From positions 6,756,334-6,820,333 of the forward strand of contig CAKAKS010000060.1 of the NCBI GenBank assembly GCA_916700875.1: 64,000 nucleotides of DNA, in the 5' to 3' direction. The notes below the pieces were generated by a model, which saw nothing but the letters and a program-made list of their open reading frames with translations, had not been told where the DNA came from and did not search any database. The stretch's first letter is position 1. Every line of letters begins with the position of its first letter. The position numbers were made by a program, and so were the translations under genes. Shown one piece after another: positions 48,725 to 59,054 of this stretch. This DNA comes from Sebastes aleutianus. Taxonomy: Eukaryota; Chordata; Actinopteri; Perciformes; Sebastidae.

Positions 48725-49312
48725 GTAGAAAAAATGTGTCTGTCAGTCGTGTGTGTGTGCATAGGGAAGTAAAAAAAACGTGAAAAAGTGTATATATATG
48801 TATATATATACACTTTTTCACGTTTTTTACTTCCCTATGCAATTATACATAATTTTGGACCATTATTATTACTAGTTAAATGATTATTTTGGTATTTACA
48901 CATATCACAGCCTTCTGAACATTTATTTCTTCTGGAAATGTTTTCCCTAAAAGAGCAGATTCAGAAAACTTTTAAATAATGTTTCAATGATTATATTTGT
49001 TCACAAGTAAAAAAAAAAAAAAGACAACAGCTGCCTTTTGTTTTTAAATATATATTTTCTTTTATAATAATTTGACATTAATAGAGGAAATATATTGTGC
49101 CAATTAACCAGTTAGTTAGCCTTTATAATAAATTAAAATGTGTACAATATGGTACAATTTTACGTTAAACTCCTACACATTTCATGCAGTTTGATAGTCT
49201 ACTCCATGATGAGGATTTATTTACTTATTTTGTTATTTGAACCAGACGTTAAAACAACAAAACCTGTGCTTATAAATGTATTATTTATATTTTTGACTTG
49301 ATGTCTTTTCAG
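48725..49312 (+). other. 0.59 kb vps13b intron
   Basis: AT-rich. Its main feature is the near-perfect palindrome at 48758-48841. It ends with the acceptor ATGTCTTTTCAG. Confidence 0.75.
48758..48841. repeat. Near-perfect 84-bp palindrome close to an exon donor
   Basis: The left arm from TGCATAGGGAAGT (48758) and the right arm ending ACTTCCCTATGCA (48841) pair over about 41 bp. The only differences are two extra A in the left A-run and an end-of-arm mismatch at the centre, where TATATATATG meets TATATATATA. It starts 34 bp after the end of the exon at 48473-48724. Confidence 0.92.
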
Positions 49313-49463
49313 GCTACGGTACCGAGACGCTACAGAGAGCGCGGGAAGTCAGCAGGTCAACCAATGAGAAGCCACACGCTGACCTCCAGATGTTTGCCTC
49401 TCATGTACATCAACACCAGCGTGATCAGGGTCTTCTGCCCCGGAGCACAAGACAAGCATACAG
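49313..49463 (+). CDS. vps13b: vps13b exon 10 of window (human exon ~30)
   Basis: Acceptor GTCTTTTCAG|GCTACG; donor ACAG|GTTAGA at 49463/49464. Starts in phase 0 and ends with one base of an Asp codon. It encodes a basic linker (ATVPRRYRERGKSAGQPMRS) followed by HTLTSRCLPLMYINTSVIRV and FCPGAQDKHT. KSAGQPMRSHTLTSR and LPLMYINTSVIR correspond closely to human VPS13B, and the hydrophobic stretch reads as rod beta strands. Another frame is open over part of the same bases, but lacks family similarity. Confidence 0.93.
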
Positions 49464-49823
49464 GTTAGAGAGCTACTTGTCGCTTTTGAACGCACACTTG
49501 TGTTTCCACATGGGAAACAACAATGGGGACAGTATTATGTCACAGGCTGTGCTTCAGATTCTGTGGTGCCTGTATGAAAGTCCCTGTCATAGCCCGCCAG
49601 ACATAGCAGAGCCGCCACATTAGACATTTGCTAAGAGAAATAGTTGAGGTTCTGAAGAACCAACCACAGTTGTATACACTCCTACAGAATATAAAACCAT
49701 TGTCAGAATGTCATAGATGGAGGCTTGTTTTGTCTGCTGGTGGTTATGACTAATAGTGGTAAGGCTAAATATATCCCTTCATATTCAGTGTATTTGATTT
49801 ACTGTCTGTGTGTGTCCCACTAG
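49464..49823 (+). other. 0.36 kb vps13b intron
   Basis: Short intron with no feature beyond its donor and the acceptor GTCCCACTAG at 49814-49823. Confidence 0.75.
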
Positions 49824-49935
49824 ATCCCCAGGGGAAAAGAGAGGACACCCTGGTCTTAAAGCTGGGTTCCCTCAGCATGGCTCCTCAGGCTGATAACCCC
49901 CTGACCCGCACCGTGCTGCGAAAAGACATCTACCA
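49824..49935 (+). CDS. vps13b: vps13b exon 11 of window (human exon ~31)
   Basis: Acceptor CCCACTAG|ATCCCC; donor TACCA|GTAAGA at 49935/49936. The first two bases complete Asp, 36 codons follow, and CA is left for a Gln codon finished in the next exon beyond the window. It encodes PQGKREDTLVLKLGSLSMAP then QADNPLTRTVLRKDIY, matching the VPS13B stretch with MAPQADNPL and VLRKDIYQ. The next expected residues in the human protein (about RALNLGIL) could not be found in the remaining 14 kb, so the following intron is long. Confidence 0.92.
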
Positions 49936-50159
49936 GTAAGACCAACTCTCTTCTCACTACAACCTCTCTGCTGAATCGACACTATGTGGTAGATAGAAAA
50001 ATGGATATTTACTGTTTTCAATGGAAAAGCGATATTAAAGTCCACCATGTAAGGCTTTGTTTTAGTGAAACATTCGTCGTAAGTATACAATTCAAAATGT
50101 GATAAAAACATAATATAATCAGTCACAGTAGTAACAGTTAGAAAGTCAGTGCATGTTTA

Positions 50160-50460
50160 AATGGTACAGTAAATGGACTTGGATTTATATAGCGCCTTTC
50201 TATTCTACTGACCATTCAAAGCACTTTACACTACATGTCAGCATTCACCCACACATTCATACACTGATGGCAGAGGTTGCCATGCAAGGTGCCAACCTGC
50301 CCATCGGGATCTAATCTAAATGCTTATTCACACACCGATGGCACAGCCTTAAGTGTCTTGCTCAAGGACACTTTGACGTGTGGACTGGAGGAGCCAGGGA
50401 TCAAACCTCCGACCTTCCGATTTGTGGGCGACCCGCTCCACCTCTGACCTCCATAGCCAC
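50160..50460. repeat. Interspersed repeat (SINE- or LINE-tail-like)
   Basis: Contains GATTTATATAGCGCCTTTCT, TCTTGCTCAAGGACACTTTG and GGGATCAAACCTCCGACCTT, a sequence recognised as a very common teleost dispersed repeat. I cannot assign its class with certainty, and no target duplication was found. Confidence 0.6.
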
Positions 50461-50632
50461 CCGCAGTCAACAGTCTAAAATCACATGCAGAATAATCAAA
50501 CTTCTTCCCTAATTCCTAATAACATCCCCTGAACAGCATGTTAAGCATGCAAGTGAGAAAACAAATTCTGGTAATCCATTTTCTAAGTCAGATCTAAATA
50601 TTTTTTTTTTTTTTCAGTTTTTGTAGATTACA

Positions 50633-50829
50633 TTTTTTCCTTCTGTGAAAACTTTTGAAAAAGAAAAAGTTTTGGCAGGTGATTTTTTTTTTCTTCTCGT
50701 CAGAAGTGTTGCACTTCCGCCTCTTGTGGCCGAAAGCAGTATTACAACAACAAACACTTGATCCTGACAAAAAAAAAATATTTCATCTGCCAAAACTTTT
50801 TTTTCCACCTGTTTCACAGATGGAAAAAA
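50633..50829. mobile_element. Foldback (hairpin) element
   Basis: Outer arms TTTTTTCCTTCTGTGAAA (50633-50650) and TTTCACAGATGGAAAAAA (50812-50829) pair with one mismatch. Inner arms AAAAAGTTTTGGCAGGTGAT and the block ATCTGCCAAAACTTTTTTTT pair as well. Inserted in A/T-rich DNA, so the boundaries are approximate. Confidence 0.72.
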
Positions 50830-51200
50830 AGACTTAAACACAGGAGAGAAAACAATTTAGATCAGACTTGAAAAGAAAATGGATCACCAGATTTTTTTTT
50901 TCTCACTTGCCTCTCAGAGCTTCCGTAACTTCAAGATGATGTGCAAGATATTCATCGCTGAGTCTCACAGTCTCCCTCTCCCTTTTGTACACATTTTAAC
51001 TTTCAGCTCCGACACCTCTTCTGTTAATATATCTCATCACACTCACACACATTTATTACATTCTTCTTTGAAAACACACTACCGCTGGTAGTATTAAACC
51101 AACACCAAACTTGCTATTTGACCACAGTTCATTGAAGGTGCCATTCAAATTTGTCTGACCTCAAGTCACACTCCATAAAACCTGTTGTGTTTTTTGGTGT

Positions 51201-51203
<3 letters not shown>

Positions 51204-51260
<57 letters not shown>
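51204..51260. repeat. (TG)n microsatellite
   Basis: About 57 bp of TG units. Confidence 0.95.
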
Positions 51261-51262
<2 letters not shown>

Positions 51263-51606
51263 GGGCTTTGCTTGGGTGCACTTCTGTGTGTATGTTTGCT
51301 GTCTCATGGGAGGGTACAGCGAGTGATAGCGCCACATAGTGGTTAAGCTGCCCCGGCAATGACAGCAGTATGAATTGAGTGACACCTTGGGGGTCTGCCG
51401 GGCCCTCCAGCTGAAACACAAGACTGTTGACACAAGCCTCCCCCCGTGCCATGTGGATCAAAGCAACTAGGCAGGGAAAATCTGGACTTCTGAGGGAAAT
51501 AGCTCCGCGCAAAACACATTTCCCTGCTATAGGCAGCTAAAAGAATCTGGATTGTGTCATAGCTGCCTCAAAAACCACAGCCCCTGAGCCCCACAGCTTA
51601 TGTATA

Positions 51607-51638
<32 letters not shown>

Positions 51639-54056
51639 TGTGTGAATGGGCAGATATGGAGCTGGCAAACACATGTAATGAGGGAGATAAAAGTGGTGCC
51701 AAATGCTTTGTGCAGCTGCAAGTGAGATGTGAGCTGACACAAGACGTGAAGTGGAGAAAAAAAGGAAAGAAGGTGGACAACAAAAGGAAAGGAGAGGCCA
51801 CTTTAGGCTTCATTGCTGCCTTCAGTTGGTGGAAGTGTCATGTGCAGGGAGATTACATGGAGCAGGGTAGGCCGAGGCGGTCCAGGCCTAGGGGCATGTC
51901 TGACAGTCTGTGCAAGTTGGAGACACTCTGTCCAACGTTGTCCAAAGTACCCACGCTATCTCCATCACAGTCTCTCATTTACTTGTTTGATGTATTGGAG
52001 CAAAGATGGTATTGATCAGTAACCATAGCTACTGTTTTGCAGGGACTTTTTGGGGGTATTTTTTTTCATCCCCTCTAGTTCCACACTGCGCTGAAATGTT
52101 TGCTTTTTGTTTTGGTACAAGTTAGCACAGCTAATGGGTAGTAACTACTCCATCTCCATGGCAACTGTGCCTAGATTTATTTGTTGTCATGTTGGCCATG
52201 TTGTTATCATGTCACATGATAAATGATGATCTTGTGGGCATGGAAACTAATCTGGAGTTTTTCTCAGACTTTCGCCCCAAAAACCAGTCAGACCAGCCAT
52301 GCAATTTCACCCCATATCGGCCAGTAATGTTCTGCCTGTGGTAGCTGGAGGATTGGCGGCTGTGGTGCCCACATCTGCTCATAGACACAGATTGCCTTGC
52401 ACGACGCTCCACCCTGGCCCGAACACATATGCACGCTACCACGTAGCCCTCCGCACGCCATTCAATACACGCAGTCAGGCACTCACAAACACAATAAGTT
52501 TCCTACACTGAGTCATGCATTCACACCCAAGTGTGTAACAAACACAACCGCACACTGTACCTACGCGCACAAAAAAAACACACACATATACGTGCTCCGT
52601 CACAAACACTAGCAGCAGGCATGGCCGTGTGTACAAACACACCCACATGCACTCGCCCCCTTAACCTCTACACACAGAAGCCAAGAGCCACCACTTCCCT
52701 CTCTGCAGCGAAACCCAGGAATTATGTCAAACCGCTCTCTGTGTTCATTCTTCCATTCCTAACCGTGCATTATCCTCACCACCTTCCCTGTTCACATCGG
52801 CCCTCCAATTTAGGATGATCACACTTCTGAGTCACATGATTGATAACCCTGAGATCAGGGACTTGTTGACATACCATTACCCAGCACCGCTGTGTGCTTT
52901 ATCTGCGCCGAGTTGTGCACCGCGTGTGCTCCCCCAGGTCGTATAGAGAAAGTCAAAGTGAGAGTCTGTAATCATGCAAACCGATGTGTGTTTACAATCT
53001 ATAACCAACTGTGGCTATAGGAAGAAATATGTCTGTGAGCGCCGGTAGCCATTTGCTGCAATTCTGTTTAAAGCCCACCACTAATTACATCCGTTGTCAT
53101 AATTGAATGACTGATCTGAAGCAGCCATGCTGTTATTGTCTACTGTACATGAAATGATTGCCTCACAGCGTCTAAGAGCAGGATTTACTGTAATGCCACC
53201 ATGCGAGAGAAGACTAGAGTGAAGGCTAAAATAGCGAGCATGTGTAAACATCCTGACGGAGCATGTCTTGATGCTGTTCACCTAACACTGTTTCTGACAC
53301 ACTTCAAAGCTCCTCAGCTTCCCTTTCAGCCTCAACCTTCTCGGGGCACAGTGTGTATTTATCAGATAGATTTCCTCAAAGAAGGTCAAATAAACCTGTT
53401 TGACTGCAAAGCCGTATAGAGCTCAGTTGATATCCACCGCCGGGTTCATTTGGTAACAATTATCACCGTTTCATTTGATCATGTGATGTTGAATCTTGTT
53501 TCCCTGAAGCAGCGGGTCCCCAGCGGCTTCTTCGCTAAGCAGGAATTATGACACAGAGCTGCAGGCTTCCCCTCTTTCTCCCTCTCCATCTTCGGCTACA
53601 AGGCCGCTGTCAATTTACACAGCTGAAATCATTTTCCTGTGCTTGAAAAAAAAGCGGGCTTTTTCCAAGTACATGAGCGCCGGCCCGGGGAATGTCCAGC
53701 AAGCATTCAGCCCTGACTTTCTTGTGGTTTGGGCCCTCTGTAAAAATCTCACAGATCTTTTACTCCCCACTCCTATTTTCTCTCATTCTCTCTCTCTGTT
53801 TTTCTCCTTTTTTCTTCCAATGAGATTTTTTTCACTTATGGAACACTTAATTGAAAGCTTCTTGTATGCCGGGGTGAACGGGGACCACTCTTTCAAGTAC
53901 CATGTGGTGACTGAGTGTCCCTTTTTTAAAAGCATAGAGACACATGTTAAAAAGTCCAGGGTTAAAACATTACATCAGTTTGACAATATCTTGGCCCAAT
54001 ATTGACCTTTCATCAACTACAGTGAAAATGACTTTAATGACTTAGTTGTTTTTTTA

Positions 54057-54401
54057 TAAGGCTGTAACTAACGATTATTTTCACTGCCGATTAATCGGTT
54101 GATTATTTTGTCGATAAATCGATTAGTTGTTTGGCCTTTAAAATGTCAGAAAATGGTGAAAAATGTCCATCAGTGTTTCCCAACGCCCAAGATGACGTCC
54201 TCAAATGTCTTGTTTTGTCCACAACTGAAAGATATTCAGTTTACTGTCACACAAAAGTAAAGAAACCAGAAAATATTCACATTTAAGAAGCTGGAATCAC
54301 AATCTTTTTTTTTTAATTACTCAAACCAATTAATGGATTATCAAAGTAATTGGCAATTAATTTAATAGTTGACAACTAATCGATTAATATTTGCAGCTCT
54401 A
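54057..54401 (+). mobile_element. hAT-like MITE, family H, complete copy
   Basis: Left end TAAGGCTGTAACTAACGATT; right end TTAATATTTGCAGCTCTA. Flanking 8-mers TTTTTTTA and GTTTTTTA differ at one position. It contains the widespread fish-repeat motif CGATTAGTTGTTTGGCCTTT. 345 bp. Confidence 0.78.
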
Positions 54402-55217
54402 GTTTTTTAACACACTGTATTGCTCTGTAGCGGTTTGTTTTCTTATTGAAATTAAATCAAATGTTTTTGGTTGCCTTCGTTAATTTGTAGTTCAAGATTT
54501 CAATATACTTAATAACAAATGCAATATATGAGTACATGAAATATTCTTATATTTAATGCAACTAAAGCTCCAAAATCCCTACATATTTTTCATAGTTCCC
54601 CACACACACATACCATATATGCTGATTTTCTTTTAGATGGCCCTTTTTAAACTTGTTATTGATTTTTTTTACACTATCCCTGCACATTGCCTTCTATTCC
54701 TGCTCTTGATTCCCAACTCAGTGTTTGCTGTTAGAATATAAAGGGAGTTTGGATTGACAGGGGAGCCCTCTTAATCTATTATAGGGCTTATAATCTTATT
54801 ATTATGAGATGAGATATGCCTAATAATTGCTACTGGTATTATCCGAACAATGGATTTTTTAAAGAGAAAAAATAAAAACTCAGTTAAATAATTACTATCC
54901 AAGGAAAGTTTAAATAATGAAAGATTTAGGAATACTAATATGTTATTTCCATGGCATAGGAAAGTTCAAACAACATCAGTGAACATGAGCTGCTCTCTCT
55001 TAAAGCCAGAAACCAGAGAAGTAAGTCTCAAACTTGTGATGTCATCAAGTATAAAGTCTGGAGCTGCTCCATACACAACGAATGGATGACTGAAACCAAA
55101 TGTGCTTTATTCTGTATTAGTGTTTTCAGTTGTGAAACAGAAAATGTTCCCATATACTCAGAACATTCTCCTGGCTGCTCTCAGTGTCATCTAGAACATC
55201 TTTCCCAATTCGTCATC

Positions 55218-55312
55218 AGATTCGACTGTTATCAGGCCATTAAATAGGCGTTATCAGTCTCTATAAGCACCATAGATGTGGGTCAGTAGGGGCCTACTAT
55301 GCCTACCTCATT
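55218..55312. mobile_element. Solo arm of the 8141-9155 element family
   Basis: GATTCGACTGTTATCAGGCC, TTAAATAGGCGTTATCAGTC and CATAGATGTGGGTCAGTAGG match both arms of the element at 8141-9155. No partner arm was found nearby. Unlike the 8141 arm, it is uninterrupted. Confidence 0.68.
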
Positions 55313-55497
55313 GCTAGCTCCACGTACTCCACACTTTATACCCATATGACATATGATCACAAATTTGAGTTTTAGCACTCTAGTTTTTGGATTTAGGAGA
55401 GAGTTGTACATGTTTACTAATATTTCTTTGACTGTCTTAGACCATAGGAATATCATGTATGAATTTTGAAAATGGACGTAGTTCCCCTTTAACCTTC

Positions 55498-55499
<2 letters not shown>

Positions 55500-55562
<63 letters not shown>

Positions 55563-55600
55563 TCCCTCCCCGTGTGCCTGCTTTCATCCATGTGTCTGCA

Positions 55601-55680
<80 letters not shown>
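55500..55680. repeat. Two (TG)n microsatellites with a 40-bp spacer
   Basis: TG tracts at 55500-55560 and about 55605-55680 are separated by GTCCCTCCCCGTGTGCCTGC and neighbouring sequence. Confidence 0.95.
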
Positions 55681-55682
<2 letters not shown>

Positions 55683-55959
55683 TGTCTTAAAATATCCTGC
55701 ACATTTCCCGACATCCCCACACCTCGATGACACAGCTCCAGATTCCATCACATGCTCGGTTACCTCATGGTCTGTCCGAGGGAGACTCAGGGAGCATCCC
55801 GCTACCGCAAAATATGTTTTTTTTTGTTTTTTTGTTTTGATTAGTGCACATGCCTGCGTTTCCACGGCAACGGCAGACACGGCTGCTGTGTCAGTGGTGA
55901 TGCAGCGCCAAGTCAACATGATGTGGCTGTATCAATGGACTCCTCCTGCCTCTTTTTCT

Positions 55960-56630
55960 CATCCACTTTCCAAACTATGTCTGGCATTTATTTTGTCCAT
56001 TTCCTCTTTTTCTCTCTACTTTCTTTCCTCATCCCATGTCTGTTTCTGGTGTTTTTAACCTACTCTACCTCTTTACTTTAGCAGTTATATACCCTCACCA
56101 CCTAACTTCTCATTATCCGTATTTTCTACACACTTTTGATTGATGTATCTTTTCTTTTTCTTCTTTTTCTGATCAGCATTGTTTTTATTTTTTCTCCCCT
56201 TTTCTCCTCACTTTTACTCCACCCTTCCTAATTTCCACCTTCCATTCTTCAATTCCCTCGTCCCACCTTCCATCTCCCTAACTTTCTTTTTTAATGCTAC
56301 TGTTGCTTCTTCTTTTTGTTATTTTCTTTCATGCCCTCTTTTGACCTTTCTCCGATGTCATCATTTCCCTCCTCTCCTTTTTCCTTGCAGGCTCTTTCTG
56401 TTTGGCTGCAGTATATGTATACAGTATGTACGTCTAAATAGCTCTTTTTCAGACGTCCTTCCTTTACTTTCCACTTTTTCTCACCTTCTGCTGCCCTTTT
56501 TACCCCCATGTCTCTTTTTTTCTATTTTTTTTTTCTCTCTGTCTACTTGTGTATTTGTTATTTCCTTCCCGTCTCGCTTTTCCTCTCCGCTCTCTCTCTC
56601 CGCTCTCTCTCTCCGCTCTAGTGTTGGTTA
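55960..56630. repeat. Long pyrimidine-rich tract
   Basis: The + strand is strongly biased to C and T over more than 600 bp, densest at about 56150-56390 and 56440-56620. It ends with three copies of a 12-bp unit like CCGCTCTCTCTC. Apparent Ser/Phe/Leu-rich frames here are compositional. Confidence 0.75.
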
Positions 56631-57009
56631 GACTGGTCCCAGTCCCAGCACACTGTGGTCAGTAAGCAAGCCCCTTATTGCTGTTGAATGGCTGCCTGGT
56701 TAAGCCCACATATATGTCCTAATAAGTGGTTGTGATGGGGATCTCCCCTCCGCAGATAAACACAGCCCGCCGAAGCCAGGACCCTGCCTGTTACCAATAA
56801 AACTCCCTGGCACTGCGTTCTATGCATCCTGCTCCTCTAGTAACATCCTTGTCATAGCCGGTATGGTTTATCTTTGGATACAACAGGGATTCAAGTCCCC
56901 AGAGAGGTGGGAGAGAGGTGTACTGCTCTGACAGTAAGTGATTGACGTGCTCAGAAACTTTTGGGAGAGCAGTTGTGTGCTTTCTAAATGGATCCATATT
57001 TTTTTTCCA

Positions 57010-57270
57010 TTTACAAACTGCATGTGATTATCATAAAGTGGGCATATCTGTAAAGGAGAGACTAGTGGGTACCCATAGAACCCATTTTCATTCACATATC
57101 TTGAGGTCAGAGGTCAAGGGACCCCTTTGAAAATGGCCATTTGGCCTGTTTTTCTCCACCAAGCTAGTATGACATGGTTGGTACCAATGGATTCCTTAGG
57201 TTTTTTTGTTTCATATGATATCAGTATCTTCACTTTAGCTTTAAAACTGAGCCTGCTACAAAATCGGTAG
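57010..57270 (-). mobile_element. hAT-like family J fragment
   Basis: Contains TACCCATAGAACCCATTTTC, ATCTTGAGGTCAGAGGTCAA and TGACATGGTTGGTACCAATG, the inverse of the copies at 31 and 44 kb. Both termini are missing. Confidence 0.75.
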
Positions 57271-57441
57271 CAGCAGAGGTAATATTTCTCCTTTATTAGT
57301 TTGAGGCAGAAGGAGTGAAGGCAAGGTGTGGGATAAAGCTGCTTCTAGGCCCTCAGCACATCAGCTCTGTTCAAAGGTGCAGACCTGTCACAGCGTCAGC
57401 AGTCACCTCAGTAAATTCACCGCCGGTCACTGGGGTTCACC

Positions 57442-57443
<2 letters not shown>

Positions 57444-57473
<30 letters not shown>
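57444..57473. repeat. (CTG)10 trinucleotide repeat
   Basis: Ten uninterrupted CTG units in an intron; the run of alanines it encodes in one frame is not part of a gene. Confidence 0.95.
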
Positions 57474-57474
<1 letters not shown>

Positions 57475-58538
57475 GCTAGTAGTAGGATTAGGAGACCCTG
57501 CGAGTTTTATGTATTCTAATCTCTTGTCCTCACATTTGGGCAAAACACTGAATGATCCTCTCAGGCGTCTGTCTGTATGACAGCTGCGGCTCTTTCTTTT
57601 CTTTTCATTTGAAATGCCATTCTTTTTTTCTCCTTTTTTTTACGCTCTCAGCTGGTCTCCCTCTTTCTTGTCTTCCTCCTCATCTTTCTTTTCCTCATAA
57701 AACCCAGAGTTCCCAGCAAATGATTCATTAGATGCTTCAGTGCACACTTGCCTCATCACTCACTTTAGTCGGCTGCCAAGTGCCCCATTTCCCCGTTTGT
57801 TTACACCAGCAAAAAAGTGCGTCGGCTTTGCTTCGCTGCCGCAGCGAGAGCAGAGGAGCTGCTCAGGGCCACACACAGTGACACTCAGGACCTACACTTA
57901 TATACACTGATTTAGGAGTTGCTTTAAAAACTCCCCTGGCTGCTGAACAGGTTTAATGATAAACTCCTTTCAGAGGCAATGATGGCAATGGTGGTAATAT
58001 CTGTATCACCAGATTAAATGAATGTTTCAGTATTAAACTGCTCCTGCAGAGCAGCCTAAATGAAATTTTTTGATGCGCCAAAATTATGTTTTGTAATAGT
58101 AGTGCTGAAAGGAGTTACGTTGTAAAACCTCTCAATTACTCCCTGCTGGTGTAGTACATTGCTACTCAGAGTATGCAGAGTAGCATTTTAGAACAGTAAA
58201 AGTGGTGTCTGTGGGGATTACCCAGCCAGACATGAGCCATGTGAATCAAAGTTCTCTTGATCTATTTTTGGTCTCCACTTCCAGGCTTTAAAAATATAAT
58301 CAGAGAAAAGTTTACCCTCTTGCTATTCTAAATTTTGTCTTTTTTGTGAAAATATGCCAGTGTGTCATTAACAAAGAACTGTGGGCAAAACCAAACCAAC
58401 TTAGTAAATCTCTTTTAATTGCATCAGTGCTTGTTTGGCTAACTAGCTGTTCTGATCTTTTAGTTGCTTCATGTGAGTATATTGACTTAAATATATGTTA
58501 TTACAGCAATCCCTTTTGGTACAATACGATTGTCTTAA

Positions 58539-59054
58539 AGAGCACCTATTATGCTTTGGTGCTTTTTCCCTTTGCTTTATTGTGTTATATAGTTTTATTG
58601 TGAATTTTAAAGGTTACAAAGCCCAAAGTCCACGCCAAAGGGAGTTGCTCTCCTTCACAGAAACACTGCTCCTGATCTGCCTGAAACGCCTCATTTGAAG
58701 TCCCGCCATTTCTTCCATAACGTGGTGATGTCACCAAGTAACACATTTGCATAATACCTGCCTAGCGGCCAGTTTGGCACACCGTCAAATAAAGCTAGTT
58801 AGAGCAGAGCCCGAAGAGTTTGGTTCTTTTGATCAATCACGACAGAGCGGGCCAGCTGACCAATCAGAGAAGACTAGGCTTTTTGGGAGGGGGGGGGCTC
58901 AAACAGCGTGTTTCAGACAGAGGGTGAAAAGAGGTGCTGCAGCACAGCTGGTATGAGAAAAGAAAAGCGTTTTTCGAGCATTAAAGCATATAAACATGTT
59001 GTAGTAGAAACCCAAAATACAAGTATGCATGAAAATGAGCGTAATAGGTCCTCT
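58539..59054. mobile_element. TTAA-type MITE, family K, complete copy
   Basis: TTAA at 58535-58538 and 59055-59058. Left end AGAGCACCTATTATGC; right end GCGTAATAGGTCCTCT, whose reverse complement AGAGGACCTATTACGC pairs with it at 14 of 16 positions. 516 bp, non-coding, with a poly-G run at about 58888-58897. Confidence 0.85.

Noticed and set aside
56179..56631. 150-codon Ser/Phe/Leu-rich frame resembling a membrane protein
   Set aside because: The hydrophobic composition follows directly from the pyrimidine-rich tract. It lacks any recognisable family motif.
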